The notes under the pieces were generated by a model. That model worked only from the letters and a program-made list of their open reading frames with translations. It ran no database searches and had not been told where the DNA came from. From contig NZ_NSGG01000004.1 in the NCBI RefSeq assembly GCF_002295065.1, positions 248,001-312,000 of the forward strand: 64,000 nt of DNA. Reading direction: 5' to 3'. A program made the position numbers and the translations under genes. This stretch comes from Mesorhizobium sp. WSM3859. Lineage in GTDB: Bacteria; Pseudomonadota; Alphaproteobacteria; Rhizobiales; Rhizobiaceae. Positions 26,672-35,864 of the stretch are shown here, one piece after another (position 1 is the first letter of the stretch; each line of letters begins with the position of its first letter).

Positions 26672-27613
26672 TCAGGCGAAAGGCACCGCCGTGGTGCCCT
26701 TCGGCAGCTTCGCCTCGTCGTCCGGCTCGACATGGATGGTGACGCGCACCGAGGGGATCTCGGCCTTCAGCGCGTCCTCGATGCGGTCGCAGATGACATG
26801 GCTGGCGCCGACCGTCATGTCGGCGTCGACGACGAGATGGAACTCGATGAAGGTAGCGCGTCCGGCAATGCGCGTCTTCAGGTCATGCACCTCGAGCGCG
26901 CCTTTCGAATTGGCCGAGATGATGTCGCGGATCTGCATGTTCTCCTGGCTGTCGACGGCGCGATCCATCAGGCCGCTCATCGACGAGCCGATGACATGCC
27001 AGCCTTGCCACAGGATGTTGAGCGCGACGATCACGGCCAATGCCGGATCAAGGATCTGCCAGCCGGTAAGCACGACGCCGACAAGGCCGCCGAGCACGCC
27101 GACGGACGTCACGACGTCGGTCATGATGTGCTGGCCATCGGCCGTCAGGGCGGGCGATTTCGCGTTCTGCCCGGCGCGGATCAACATCCAGGCCCAGATG
27201 GCGTTGATGACTGTCGCGACGCCGTTGACCGCAAGGCCCCGCCAAGGCTGCTCGAGCGGCGTCGGCTGCTGCCAGGATCGCCACACCTCGCTGATGATCA
27301 GGAGCGCTGCGACGACGATCAGCACCCCTTCGAGCACGGCCGAGAAGTACTCGGCCTTGTGATGGCCGAAGGGATGGTCCTGGTCGGCGGGCTTGTAACT
27401 GATCTGGATCGCCCAGAAAGCGGCGATTGAGGCAATCACGTTGACGATTGATTCCGCCGCGTCCGAATAGAGTGCGACCGAGCCGGTGATGTACCAGGCA
27501 ACGACCTTGAGGACGAACACGACCCCGGCGACGACGATCGACCAGAACGCAAGGCTGGCGACCTTTTGCCTGGTCGCCGCCTTTGCTTGCGTCATCGTCA
27601 TTGCCGCATTCAT
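26672..27613 (-). CDS. Cation diffusion facilitator (CDF) metal transporter
   Basis: This encodes 313 residues with six membrane helices, then a cytoplasmic domain from about 215. Metal-site motifs are Y-S-D-A-A-E-S in helix 2 and D-G-Q-H-I-M-T-D-V in helix 5. The H-P-F-G-H-H-K-A-E-Y loop between helices is diagnostic of CDF proteins. The C-terminal domain (G-A-L-E-V-H-D-L-K-T-R, F-I-E-F-H-L-V-V-D) is the usual ferredoxin-like metal sensor. Such carriers export Zn, Co, Fe or Mn by proton exchange. Its ATG lies 14 bp downstream of the trpE(G) stop, so read-through co-transcription is possible. Confidence 0.9.
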   Translation of the reverse strand: MNAAMTMTQAKAATRQKVASLAFWSIVVAGVVFVLKVVAWYITGSVALYSDAAESIVNVIASIAAFWAIQISYKPADQDHPFGHHKAEYFSAVLEGVLIVVAALLIISEVWRSWQQPTPLEQPWRGLAVNGVATVINAIWAWMLIRAGQNAKSPALTADGQHIMTDVVTSVGVLGGLVGVVLTGWQILDPALAVIVALNILWQGWHVIGSSMSGLMDRAVDSQENMQIRDIISANSKGALEVHDLKTRIAGRATFIEFHLVVDADMTVGASHVICDRIEDALKAEIPSVRVTIHVEPDDEAKLPKGTTAVPFA

Positions 27614-27627
27614 CCCGACGCGCCGCT

Positions 27628-29817
27628 TCAGGCGGCCTTTTCCTTGGCCTTGCGCGGCAGATGCGCGACGATGTTCTCGATGATGCGCATGCCGGCATTG
27701 TGGCCGAGCGTCATGATCGATTCCGGATGGAACTGCACCGCGGCGATCGGCTCCTTGCGGTGCTCAAAGGCCATGATGATGCCGTCCTCGGTCTCGGCCG
27801 TAACGACGAAACCATCGGGCAGGCGCACCGGATCGGCGAAGATCGAATGATAGCGGCCGACGGTCACATCCTTGGGCAGCCCCGAGAAGATGATGCCGGG
27901 TTTCGAGACGCGGATGCGCGAGGGCTTGCCATGCATGGGGATGTGCAACTGCCTCAATTCGCCACCATAGGCTTCAGCCAGCGCCTGCAGGCCGAGGCAG
28001 ACGCCGAAGATCGGCAGGTCGCGGGCGCGCGCCCTTTTGATGGTGGCCGCGCAATCGAAATCCTTCGGCGTGCCCGGTCCGGGCGACAGCACGACGAGAT
28101 CGGGCTTCAGCCGCTCGAAAACCTCTTCCGGCACCGGAGTGCGCACGGTGGAGACGTTGGCTCCGGTCTGGCGGAAGTAGTTGGCCAGCGTGTGGACGAA
28201 AGAGTCCTCGTGGTCGACGAGCAGGATGTTGACGCCGTCGCCGACGCGCGCGGTGGCGCGCTCGGCGCCTGCGGCGTTGCCGGTCTTGGCGTCGCGGATG
28301 GCGGAGAGCATGGCGGATGCCTTCAGTTCGGTTTCGGCTTCTTCTTCCTCGGGCACACTGTCGAAAAGCAGCGTGGCGCCAGCACGCACCTCGGCGATGC
28401 CGTCCTTGATGCGGATGGTGCGCAGCGTCAGCCCGGTGTTCATGTCGCCGTTGAAATTGACCATGCCGATCGCGCCACCATACCAGGCGCGCGGGCTCTT
28501 CTCGTTCTGCTCGATGAAGCGCATGGCCCAGAGCTTCGGCGCGCCGGTAACGGTGACCGCCCAGGCATGCGACAGGAAAGCATCGAAGGCGTCCATGCCT
28601 TCGCGCAGCCGCCCCTCGATGTGGTCGACGGTGTGGATCAGGCGCGAATACATCTCGATCTGGCGCCGGCCGATGACGCGCACCGAGCCCGGCTCGCAGA
28701 CGCGCGACTTGTCGTTGCGGTCGACATCCGAGCACATGGTGAGCTCGGACTCGTCCTTCTTGGAGTTGAGCAGCTTCAGGATCTGCTCGCTGTCGGAAAT
28801 GGCGTCGTCGCCACGCTTGATGGTGCCCGAGATCGGGCAGGTCTCGACGCGGCGGCCGTTGACGCGCACGAACATCTCCGGCGAGGCGCCGATCAGATAT
28901 TCGTTCTCGCCGAGGTTGATGAAGAAGGAATAGGGCGAGGGGTTGATCGATTTCAGTTTGCGCGAGATGTCGGAGGGCTGGGTCTCGCAGCGCTCGTAGA
29001 ACATCTGTCCAGGCACGACCTCGAACAGGTCGCCGCGCTTGAAGCTCTCCATGGCGCGCCGCACCAGGTTGGCGTATTCGCCCGGTTCGTGGTCGCCGCG
29101 CGGCGGGATGCGGTCGGCGGTCCTGAACGGCTCGATAAGGGCGTCGCGGGTGAGACCTTCGGTCGAAAAGCCGGCGCCGGAATAATCGTAGCGATCGGTC
29201 CAGGCCTTGGTCGAATAATGGTCGACCACGAGAATCTCGTCGGGTAGGAACAGCACCAGGTCGCGCTGGCTTTCCTTGCGCTCAAGCTTGTAGTCGACCG
29301 GATCGAACTGGAAGGCGAGGTCGTAGCCGAAGGCGCCGTAAAGGCCGAGATTGGCGTCCTCGGCGGTCTTGAACAAGGCGGTGATGGCGCGCAGCACGGT
29401 GAAGACGGACGGAACGCGGCTGCGCTCCTCTTCGGTGAAGACACGGCCCGGTTTTGCCACATCGACGCGGATGAGCGTCTTCGAGGTCTCCGCGATCGTC
29501 ACGTCGCTCAGCGCGCCAAGCGCCTTGCCGATCACCGGCAGCAACACCTCGCCGCGCTTGTTGAGCGCTTCGATGCGCATGGCACGGCCGCGCGCGGAGA
29601 TCACCAGCGGCGGATCGATGATGGCCGTGTCCCAGCGCGTGTAGCGGCCCGGATATTCGTAGTTGGAGGAGAAGACCGCGCCGCGGCGCGAATTCAGGCC
29701 GTCGACATAGGCGTCGATCGCGCCTTCATAGGGCCTATCGTGCCGTTCACGAGTGATCGTCACGCCGCCGGCGGTGACGAAGCGCTCGGCCCCGTTGTCC
29801 AGAACTTTAGTCGTCAT
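27628..29817 (-). CDS. trpE(G): Fused anthranilate synthase TrpE(G)
   Basis: This encodes 729 residues from the ATG at 29817, six bases after a GGAG; an ATG at 29829 is an alternative. Residues 1 to about 510 are the TrpE chorismate-binding component ([14 protein letters not shown] near 40, [30 protein letters not shown]). From about 525 the TrpG glutamine amidotransferase follows: Cys of G-V-C-L-G-L-Q and His of V-Q-F-H-P-E-S-I. The single chain converts chorismate and glutamine to anthranilate. This fusion is the rhizobial arrangement, controlled by the trpL attenuator upstream and by Trp feedback. Confidence 0.96.
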   Translation of the reverse strand: MTTKVLDNGAERFVTAGGVTITRERHDRPYEGAIDAYVDGLNSRRGAVFSSNYEYPGRYTRWDTAIIDPPLVISARGRAMRIEALNKRGEVLLPVIGKALGALSDVTIAETSKTLIRVDVAKPGRVFTEEERSRVPSVFTVLRAITALFKTAEDANLGLYGAFGYDLAFQFDPVDYKLERKESQRDLVLFLPDEILVVDHYSTKAWTDRYDYSGAGFSTEGLTRDALIEPFRTADRIPPRGDHEPGEYANLVRRAMESFKRGDLFEVVPGQMFYERCETQPSDISRKLKSINPSPYSFFINLGENEYLIGASPEMFVRVNGRRVETCPISGTIKRGDDAISDSEQILKLLNSKKDESELTMCSDVDRNDKSRVCEPGSVRVIGRRQIEMYSRLIHTVDHIEGRLREGMDAFDAFLSHAWAVTVTGAPKLWAMRFIEQNEKSPRAWYGGAIGMVNFNGDMNTGLTLRTIRIKDGIAEVRAGATLLFDSVPEEEEAETELKASAMLSAIRDAKTGNAAGAERATARVGDGVNILLVDHEDSFVHTLANYFRQTGANVSTVRTPVPEEVFERLKPDLVVLSPGPGTPKDFDCAATIKRARARDLPIFGVCLGLQALAEAYGGELRQLHIPMHGKPSRIRVSKPGIIFSGLPKDVTVGRYHSIFADPVRLPDGFVVTAETEDGIIMAFEHRKEPIAAVQFHPESIMTLGHNAGMRIIENIVAHLPRKAKEKAA

Positions 29818-29863
29818 TGCCGTCTCCATCAGCGTTTTGGGCAACGGACCCGGGAATGGCTCT

Positions 29864-29901
29864 AAAAAACAAATGGCCGCCCGGACATTCCGCTGCGGCC
29901 A
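29864..29901 (-). terminator. trpL attenuator terminator
   Basis: On the trp strand, TGGCCGC-AG-CGGA-ATG-TCCG-G-GCGGCCA (29901-29874) folds into a long stem with small bulges and is followed directly by TTTGTTTTTT (29873-29864). This is a classic intrinsic terminator 38 bases after the trpL stop. Termination here would release a short RNA corresponding to the rnTrpL sRNA described in Sinorhizobium meliloti. Confidence 0.88.
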
Positions 29902-29938
29902 CCCTCTCTTTACGCACGCGCGTTCGAACCGGCCGCTG

Positions 29939-29983
29939 TCAGCGAGCCCACCACCAAATGGTCTTGTTCGAACGCATGTTCAT
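29939..29983 (-). CDS. trpL: trp leader peptide TrpL (14 aa)
   Basis: The 14 codons read [14 protein letters not shown] then TGA. Three consecutive Trp codons near the 3' end, ending in I-W-W-W-A-R, match the leader peptide of Sinorhizobium trpE(G) as I remember it (peTrpL). Ribosome stalling at these codons when Trp-tRNA is low would prevent the downstream terminator. In S. meliloti both the RNA (rnTrpL) and the peptide act in trans, so the same could hold here. A second in-frame ATG lies two codons in. Confidence 0.92.
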   Translation of the reverse strand: MNMRSNKTIWWWAR

Positions 29984-29991
29984 GCCGACTC

Positions 29992-30019
29992 CCATAGCGG
30001 CGAATGCTTAGATCGGCAA
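29992..30019 (-). promoter_or_regulatory. Predicted trpL promoter
   Basis: On the minus strand TTGCCG (30019-30014), 16 bp, then CTATGG (29997-29992) forms a plausible sigma-70 promoter. Eight bases separate the -10 element from the trpL ATG, so transcription would begin at or next to the AUG and the leader mRNA would be nearly leaderless. The -10 is a weak match, hence modest confidence. Confidence 0.5.
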
Positions 30020-30073
30020 GCGGAATCAAGGAAATCGTCGGACGAGGTGAATCGGGTGTCGCGCTCGGGAGCT

Positions 30074-31246
30074 TTATTCAGCCGGCTGTGCCTGCAGGAC
30101 CGCGCGGCGGTCGAGTGACTGCGACAGCACCGCCACCGCGACGGCCAGCAGCGCGAGCGCCGCGCCCACCAGCGGGAGGTTCGCGTAGGACACCCCCCAG
30201 GAGATGGAGAGGCCGCCGATCCATGCGCCGCCGGCATTGCCGACATTGAAGGCGCCTTGGTTCAGCGTGGCCGCAAGGTTCGGGCCCTCGGCGGCCGCCT
30301 CGACGACGCGGATCTGCAAAGGCGGCACGACGATGAAGATCAGCATGCCCCACAGGAAGACTATGGCGACGGCAACCGTGGCAATCGCGCCGAGCTTGGC
30401 AAAGACCACGAACAGCACGGCCATGCCAAGCAGCGTGCCGATCACCGTCGGCATCAGCTTCCAGTCGGCCAGCCTGCCGCCGATGATGTTGCCAATGGTC
30501 ATGCCGGCGCCGAAGATCAGCAGGACCCAGGTGACGGTAGCGGTCGACAAGCCGGAGACGTCGGTGAGGTAGGGCTTGATGTAGGTGAAGACGGCGAACA
30601 GGCTGGCGGAGGCGAGCGAGGCGATCAGCATCGCCAGCCAGACCTGCAGCTTGCCGAGCACGCGCAATTCGCCGAGCAGGCCGCCGCTGCTGGGCTCGGC
30701 GACATCCGACGGCACCAGCCAGGCGATGGCCGCGACCGAGATGAGGCCGATGCCAACGACGGCGACGAAGGTGGCGCGCCAGCCAAAGGCTTCGCCGAGC
30801 GCTGTGCCGGCGGGAACGCCGAGGATGTTGGAAAGTGTGAGCCCGGCGAACATCAGCGCGATGGCGCTTGCGCGCTTGTTGCGCGGCACAAGGCTGGCGG
30901 CAACCACCGAGCCGATGCCGAAGAAAGCGCCATGGCCGAAAGCGGTGAAGACCCGCGCCGCCATCAACAGCCAGTAATTAGGCGCGATGGCGCAGAAGAG
31001 GTTGCCGATGACGAAGAGCGTGGCGAGCCCGACCAGCACCGGCTTGCGCGGCAGGCGGGCGGTCGCCATGGCCACGATCGGCGCGCCGAAGACGACGCCC
31101 AGCGCATAACCGGTGACCAGAAGGCCAGCCGAAGGGATCGAGACGCCGAGGTCGGCCGCGACCTCCGGCAGCAGGCCCATGATGACAAGTTCGGTGGTGC
31201 CGATGCAGAAGGAGGCAATAGCAAGCGCTAGGATCGGCAGCGGCAT
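30074..31246 (-). CDS. MFS transporter, DHA1 (sugar/drug efflux) type
   Basis: This encodes 390 residues from the ATG at 31246, with 12 hydrophobic helices. S-F-C-I-G-T-T-E-L-V-I-M-G-L-L-P-E near residue 10 is the signature of the AraJ/YdhP/SotB branch, and G-Y-A-L-G-V-V-F-G-A-P near 48 follows. These proteins export sugars or drugs by proton antiport. It is upstream of trpL on the same strand but has a separate promoter region between them, so there is no evidence of joint function. Confidence 0.87.
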   Translation of the reverse strand: MPLPILALAIASFCIGTTELVIMGLLPEVAADLGVSIPSAGLLVTGYALGVVFGAPIVAMATARLPRKPVLVGLATLFVIGNLFCAIAPNYWLLMAARVFTAFGHGAFFGIGSVVAASLVPRNKRASAIALMFAGLTLSNILGVPAGTALGEAFGWRATFVAVVGIGLISVAAIAWLVPSDVAEPSSGGLLGELRVLGKLQVWLAMLIASLASASLFAVFTYIKPYLTDVSGLSTATVTWVLLIFGAGMTIGNIIGGRLADWKLMPTVIGTLLGMAVLFVVFAKLGAIATVAVAIVFLWGMLIFIVVPPLQIRVVEAAAEGPNLAATLNQGAFNVGNAGGAWIGGLSISWGVSYANLPLVGAALALLAVAVAVLSQSLDRRAVLQAQPAE

Positions 31247-31374
31247 GGGATGTCCGGACTGAATCGGTTCAAAATCGAGACTGGCTTTGGATACGCTCAG
31301 CGCACAAGCGTCATTGTTGCAACGCAGCAATGCAGAAAGACGAGATCGGGCTTGCGGGGAGTTTTTGCTCTAAA

Positions 31375-31544
31375 GCGCGTCGCGATCCTCCGGATTCGCT
31401 CCATGCGCTTCAGGTCTTGATTTTACGCATGTCTTTGTCCCGAAACCGGTTCCCACTTTCGGGAGACATGCTTTAAGCAATTCCGGAAGGAAGGCTGCGG
31501 CGAAGGCGCCGAGCCTAACCGGTCACACCTTTCCCGGAATTGCT
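31375..31544. repeat. Two tandem rhizobial palindromic repeats
   Basis: In the 298-bp spacer 31247-31544 I see two elements and no gene. First, GCATGTC (31427-31433) pairs with GACATGC (31465-31471) around an inner TCCCGAAA/TTTCGGGA pair; a relative with the same layout lies at 48474-48517. Second, AGCAATTCCGG (31476-31486) pairs with CCGGAATTGCT (31534-31544). The second element touches the TAG stop of the flavoprotein gene. Upstream, 31247-31374 shows nothing. Confidence 0.7.
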
Positions 31545-32921
31545 CTAAGCCAGCGGCTTCAGCTCCTGGGCGATGGTCGGCAGCAATTCCGAGACATTGG
31601 GATGGATGTGCATGGCGCGCGCCAGCGTCGAGATCGGCGCCTTGGCATACATGAGGTCGAGCACGCAGTGGATCGCCTCGTCGCCGCCCGGCCCGAGCAC
31701 GGCGCAGCCGAGAATCTCGCCTGTGTCGGCATCGGCCAGGATCTTCATGAAGCCCTGCGTCTCGCCCTTCTCGACCGCGCGGCCGACACGGGTCATCGGC
31801 CGCTGTCCGACCAGCGCGCGGCGGCCGGATTTCCTCACGGCGGATTCCGTCATGCCGCAGCGCCCAAGTGGCGGATCGATATAGAGCGCGTAGGCTTCGA
31901 TGCGGTCGCTGACCTTGCGCGGATCGTTGTCGAGCAGGTTGGCGGCGACGATCTCGAAGTCGTTGTAGGAGGTATGGGTGAAGGCGCCCTTGCCGTTGCA
32001 GTCGCCCATCGCCCAGATGCCGGGCACGCTGGTGCGCAACTGGTCGTCGACGACGATGAAGCCACGTTGGTCGACCGAGACGCCGACCTTGTCGAGGCCG
32101 AGGTCGTCGGTGTTGGGGACGCGGCCGAGCGCCAGCAGCACATGCGAGCCGACCGCCGGCGGTTTGCCGGCGGAGAAGGTGACGGCGATCCCGTTGCCCT
32201 TCCTGGCGAACGCGATGTCGTCGGCGCCGACATGGACGGTGATGCCTTCATTTTCGAGAATGGACTGGATGGCGGCGGAGGTTTCCTCGTCCTCGCGGCC
32301 GGTCAGCCGCGGCGCCTTCTCGATCACAGTGACCTCGGAGCCGAAGCGGCGGAACATCTGCGCGAATTCGAGCGAGATATAGCTGCCGCCGACAACGATC
32401 AGATGGCTGGGCAGCACATCGAGATCCATCATCGAGGAATTGGTGAGATAGGGGATGTCGTGGACGCCGGGCAGGTCGGGCACGGAGGCGCGGCCGCCGG
32501 TGTTGAGGAAGATCTTCGGCGCGGTGAGCAGATCGTCGCCGACACGCACCGTGTTGGCGGATTCAAAACGCGCGTGACCGCGATAGAGCGTGCATTTCTC
32601 CATGCCCGCGATCCAGGTTTCCAGTCCCGTGCGGGAAGCTCCCGATACCTTGTCCTTGCGCGCCTTGATCGCCTTGTAGTCGACGCCGACGGCACCGGAC
32701 ACCGTCACGCCATAGTCGGCGGCGCGGCGGGCGAGGTGGGCGGCATAGGCGCTCGCCACCATCGTCTTGGTCGGGATGCAGCCAGTGTTGACGCAGGTGC
32801 CACCAATGAGCTTGCGCTCGATCAGCGCCACGCTCATGCCGGCGGCATTCAGCCGGCCGGCGAGCGGGGTGCCGGCCTGGCCGGCGCCGATGACGATGGC
32901 GTCGAAGGCTCTCGCGCTCAT
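31545..32921 (-). CDS. FAD/NAD(P)-dependent pyridine nucleotide-disulfide oxidoreductase
   Basis: This encodes 458 residues from the ATG at 32921. FAD site: I-V-I-G-A-G-Q-A-G near residue 8. Redox-active disulfide: G-G-T-C-V-N-T-G-C-I-P-T-K near 40. NAD site: V-V-G-G-S-Y-I-S-L-E near 170. Second FAD motif: G-I-W-A-M-G-D-C-N-G-K near 300. The C-terminal interface has H-I-H-P-N-V-S-E-L-L-P, the active-site His-Pro of this family. It resembles MerA-like and dihydrolipoamide-dehydrogenase-like enzymes, but the MerA metal-binding C-terminal cysteines are absent, so mercury reduction is unlikely. Its ATG overlaps the stop of the DUF4126 gene by 4 bp. Confidence 0.87.
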   Translation of the reverse strand: MSARAFDAIVIGAGQAGTPLAGRLNAAGMSVALIERKLIGGTCVNTGCIPTKTMVASAYAAHLARRAADYGVTVSGAVGVDYKAIKARKDKVSGASRTGLETWIAGMEKCTLYRGHARFESANTVRVGDDLLTAPKIFLNTGGRASVPDLPGVHDIPYLTNSSMMDLDVLPSHLIVVGGSYISLEFAQMFRRFGSEVTVIEKAPRLTGREDEETSAAIQSILENEGITVHVGADDIAFARKGNGIAVTFSAGKPPAVGSHVLLALGRVPNTDDLGLDKVGVSVDQRGFIVVDDQLRTSVPGIWAMGDCNGKGAFTHTSYNDFEIVAANLLDNDPRKVSDRIEAYALYIDPPLGRCGMTESAVRKSGRRALVGQRPMTRVGRAVEKGETQGFMKILADADTGEILGCAVLGPGGDEAIHCVLDLMYAKAPISTLARAMHIHPNVSELLPTIAQELKPLA

Positions 32922-33379
32922 GCGACGGCAGCCACGATCAGCAGACCGCCGACGATCGCCACCGCGTCCTCGATGAAGGCGGCGGGCGGATCCTTGCCGA
33001 AGGCCGCGGCTAGCCGGCCACGCACCTCGGCGCCGCCCAGCGTGCCGATCACCGCGCCGATGGCGCCGGCGATAAGGCCGCCGATGGTGGCGCCGCCGGT
33101 CGCGCCGATCACCGCGCCGGTGAAGGCGCCCATGACGATACGGGCGCCGAATTGCTGCGGCACCTTGCGGCTCGGCGTCGACGGCAACTGGTCGGTGACC
33201 AGCTCGACGATCGCCAGGATGGTGAAGATGCCGACCGCGATCCAATGGCCCATGAAGCTCGCCCAGGTGCCCGTAACCGGCAGCCATCCGAGATACGAAC
33301 CCCAGGCGACGGCGGCGGGCGCGGTCATAGCGCGCAGGCCGGCAACGACACCTATCAGCAGTGCAAGCAGGTAAAGCAT
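32918..33379 (-). CDS. DUF4126-type membrane protein
   Basis: This encodes 153 residues from the ATG at 33379. Gly/Ala-rich membrane helices (L-L-I-G-V-V-A-G-L-R-A-M-T-A, G-A-F-T-G-A-V-I-G-A-T-G-G-A-T) and the V-E-L-V-T-D-Q-L-P motif between helices fit DUF4126. The role is unknown. Its TGA overlaps the ATG of the following flavoprotein gene (ATGA), so the two are translationally coupled and probably work together. Confidence 0.78.
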   Translation of the reverse strand: MLYLLALLIGVVAGLRAMTAPAAVAWGSYLGWLPVTGTWASFMGHWIAVGIFTILAIVELVTDQLPSTPSRKVPQQFGARIVMGAFTGAVIGATGGATIGGLIAGAIGAVIGTLGGAEVRGRLAAAFGKDPPAAFIEDAVAIVGGLLIVAAVA

Positions 33380-33509
33380 GATCGACCCCCTCAAAATCGG
33401 AACCTCGCGCGGTTCCATGAAGGCAGGCTAGCATAGGCCGAGCCTTTGGCCACGGGCTTTTCTGACAATGGATTGTGCTTTGGCAGCACAATGATCTGGA
33501 GGTGTCGCC

Positions 33510-34067
33510 ATGACGGAAAGCGAGCGCGCGAAGATGGCGGCGGGAGAATGGTACACCTGCATCGACGATGAGCTCGAGGCGCTGCGCTTCGCAGCGCGCG
33601 ATGCGGTGTTCGAGCACAACAGCCTGCCGCCTCGGCAGCGCGGCAATATCGCTCCGGTCTTACGGACGCTGCTCGGCAGCGCGGGCGAGGGCGCGCGTAT
33701 CGAGGCGCCGTTTCACTGCGCCTATGGCTTCAACCTGTTCCTCGGTGAGGGCGTCTTCCTCAATGCCGGTTGCACCATCCTCGATACCGCGCCGGTGCGC
33801 ATCGGCAAGGGCACGCTGCTTGGCCCCAATGTGCAGATCTACTGCGCCGAGCATCATCGCGAAGCCACTGGACGGCTGGCCGGGCTGGAGATCGCAAAAC
33901 CGGTGACGATCGGCGACAATGCCTGGATCGGCGGCGCCGCCATCATCCTCGGCGGCGTCAGCATAGGCGAGGGCGTCATCGTCGGCGCGGGCGCGGTGGT
34001 GACGCGCGACGTGGCAGCCAACACGACCGTCGTCGGTAACCCGGCGCGGGTTGTCACGCCGCGCTGA
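33510..34067 (+). CDS. Sugar O-acetyltransferase (NodL/LacA/Maa type)
   Basis: This encodes 185 residues. The N-terminal maltose-acetyltransferase domain (E-R-A-K-M-A-A-G-E-W-Y) is followed by a left-handed beta helix with hexapeptide repeats. The catalytic region is Y-C-A-E-H-H-R-E, then I-G-D-N-A-W-I-G-G-A-A-I-I-L-G-G-V-S-I-G. The enzyme moves acetyl from acetyl-CoA to a sugar hydroxyl. NodL, the nodulation-factor acetylase, belongs to this family, but no other nod gene is nearby. Its 3' end overlaps the convergent regulator gene by 14 bp. Confidence 0.88.
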   Translation: MTESERAKMAAGEWYTCIDDELEALRFAARDAVFEHNSLPPRQRGNIAPVLRTLLGSAGEGARIEAPFHCAYGFNLFLGEGVFLNAGCTILDTAPVRIGKGTLLGPNVQIYCAEHHREATGRLAGLEIAKPVTIGDNAWIGGAAIILGGVSIGEGVIVGAGAVVTRDVAANTTVVGNPARVVTPR

Positions 34068-35040
34068 GCGCGCCCGCGATCTTGGAAAACTCCCGCCGAT
34101 ATTGCATCGGTGAGGTTTTCAGCCGCGCGGCAAAATGCTGGCGCAGCGAGGTGGCGCTGCCGAAGCCGGCTTCGAAGGCCACCATGTCCATCGACTTGTC
34201 CGTCTGCTCCAGCAGTCTTTGCGCCAGCGCCACGCGCTGGTCGGCCAGCCAGTCGCCGAAACTGGTGCCGGTGGTTTTCTGGAAGCGGCGCGTGAAGGTG
34301 CGGCGGGTAAGGCCGGCCGCGTCGGCGACGCTGTCGAGACTGTGCGCCTCGCCGAGCGTCGCGCGCACGTCATCGAGGGCCTTGGCGAACCGGTCGGCGT
34401 TCGGTGTCGGCGCAAGCGGCCGCTCGATGAACTGCGCCTGCCCGCCCTGCCGGTGCGGCGAGAGCACGACATGGCGGGCAAGCCGAAGCGCAGCCTCCGC
34501 GCCATAGCGGGCGCGCACGATGTGCAGGCAGCAGTCGAGCCCGGCGGCGACGCCGGCCGAGGTGATGATGTCGCCCTCGTCGACATAGAGCACGTCGGCG
34601 TCGATCGCGATGTCTGGATGAAGCGCCTGGAGCTGATCGGTATAGGCCCAGTGGGTCGTTGCCTTGCGCCCGGCCAGCAATCCGGCGCCAGCAATGGCGA
34701 AGGTGCCGAGGCACAAGCCCACGATCAGCGCGCCGCGCCGATGCGCGCCTTGCAGTGCCTCCTTGAACGGCGCGGCCAGAGGGGCATCGAGGTCCTTCCA
34801 GCTCGGGATGATGACGATATCGGCCTCGTCGAGCGCCGAAAGATCATGAGGCACGACGATGCTCAGCCCTACATCGGTATGAATGGGTCCCTCCTCCATC
34901 GCGCAGACGCGGAAGTCGAAGCGTGGCAGTCCAAGCTTGGTTCGATCGGCGCCGAACACAAGGCACGGCACGGAGAGATGAAACGGGCTGATGCTGTCGA
35001 AAGCGACAGCGGCGATGATCGGGTTCTTCATGGCTGACAT
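34054..35040 (-). CDS. GlxA-family AraC transcriptional regulator
   Basis: This encodes 328 residues. The N-terminal ~180 form a DJ-1/PfpI-like domain (V-I-I-P-S-W-K-D-L, G-A-L-I-V-G-L-C-L-G-T-F-A-I-A-G-A-G-L-L-A-G-R), with the nucleophile-elbow Cys in G-L-C-L-G. The C-terminal ~95 are a double HTH of AraC type (A-G-L-T-R-R-T-F-T-R-R-F-Q-K, A-F-E-A-G-F-G-S-A-T-S-L-R-Q-H-F). It is divergent from the isochorismatase-type hydrolase and probably controls it; the effector is unknown. ATG 35031 is an equally possible start. Confidence 0.9.
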   Translation of the reverse strand: MSAMKNPIIAAVAFDSISPFHLSVPCLVFGADRTKLGLPRFDFRVCAMEEGPIHTDVGLSIVVPHDLSALDEADIVIIPSWKDLDAPLAAPFKEALQGAHRRGALIVGLCLGTFAIAGAGLLAGRKATTHWAYTDQLQALHPDIAIDADVLYVDEGDIITSAGVAAGLDCCLHIVRARYGAEAALRLARHVVLSPHRQGGQAQFIERPLAPTPNADRFAKALDDVRATLGEAHSLDSVADAAGLTRRTFTRRFQKTTGTSFGDWLADQRVALAQRLLEQTDKSMDMVAFEAGFGSATSLRQHFAARLKTSPMQYRREFSKIAGALSAA

Positions 35041-35159
35041 CGTTTGCGTTGGTTGGTGATTGTCCCAATTCTTTCGAATGATGTCAATCGGGCCACTTTC
35101 TGCGTGCGGATGTTCGGCCTAGCTTTGCGCCATCAACCCGGTCGAAAAGGAAAACCGCC

Positions 35160-35801
35160 ATGTCAGCACCAGCCACCCAGCCGCGCCGCGCGCTTATCGT
35201 CGTTGACGTCCAGAACGACTACAATGGCGGCAATTTGGCCATCCAGCATCCGCCCTTCGCCGAGACCGTCGCCAATGTGGCGCGCGCAATGGATGCCGCG
35301 GCGGCGGCTGGCATCAAGGTTGTCGTCATCAAGCAGATGGCGCCCGAGACCTCGCCCATCTTCGCCAAGGGCAGCCATGGCGGCGAGTTGCATCCCGAGA
35401 TCGCCGGACGTGCCCGCGACCATTATGTCGAAAAGACGCTGCCATCGGCCTTCACCGGCACGGATCTGGAGGCCTGGCTGCGCGCCAACGCCATCGATAC
35501 AATCGCGGTCGCCGGCTACATGACCCACAATTGCGATCTGTCGACCATCATCCACGCGGTGCATATGGGCTTCGCCGTCGAGTTCCTTTCCGATGCCAGC
35601 GGCTCGGTGCCCTATGCAAACAGCGCCGGCTATGCCTCGGCCGAGGATATCCATAGGGTGGTGACGATCATTCTGCAGTCGCGCTTCGCCGCGGTGCTGA
35701 AGACCGCCGAGTGGGTCGATTGCCTGAAGACCGGGAAGCTGCCCGAACGCGACACGATCTACGCCTCGAACCAGCGGGCGCTGAAGCGGAACGCGGCATA
35801 G
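35160..35801 (+). CDS. Isochorismatase-family cysteine hydrolase
   Basis: This encodes 213 residues. The catalytic triad is readable: Asp in V-V-D-V-Q-N-D near residue 17, Lys in V-E-K-T-L-P near 96, and the nucleophile Cys in M-T-H-N-C-D-L-S-T near 125. Family members hydrolyse isochorismate, nicotinamide, ureidoacrylate or similar amides; the cavity residues do not let me choose. Divergent placement from a GlxA-type regulator, with 119 bp between, is a common pairing and suggests induction by its substrate. Confidence 0.87.
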   Translation: MSAPATQPRRALIVVDVQNDYNGGNLAIQHPPFAETVANVARAMDAAAAAGIKVVVIKQMAPETSPIFAKGSHGGELHPEIAGRARDHYVEKTLPSAFTGTDLEAWLRANAIDTIAVAGYMTHNCDLSTIIHAVHMGFAVEFLSDASGSVPYANSAGYASAEDIHRVVTIILQSRFAAVLKTAEWVDCLKTGKLPERDTIYASNQRALKRNAA

Positions 35802-35811
35802 TCCGGCAAGC

Positions 35812-35838
35812 AAAAAGGGCGCCGCAATAGCGACGCCC
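35812..35838 (-). terminator. Intrinsic terminator downstream of fhs
   Basis: On the minus strand GGGCGTCGC-TATT-GCGGCGCCC is followed by TTTTTGC. It is a near-perfect 9-bp stem (one mismatch) with a U-run, 27 bp after the fhs stop. The same hairpin can end the convergent hydrolase gene, though without the U-run on that side. Confidence 0.85.
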
Positions 35839-35864
35839 CTGATCATTCCCGGTCTGAAGGGTGC

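Noticed and set aside
30257..31231. Plus-strand 324-aa frame, very rich in Asp, Gly, Gln and Arg
   Set aside because: It is the antisense of the MFS transporter. The hydrophobic helices of the sense frame explain its unusual composition.
31545..32921. Mercuric reductase (merA)
   Set aside because: The redox-active CVNTGC is present, but the C-terminal vicinal cysteines needed for mercury and any other mer gene are absent.
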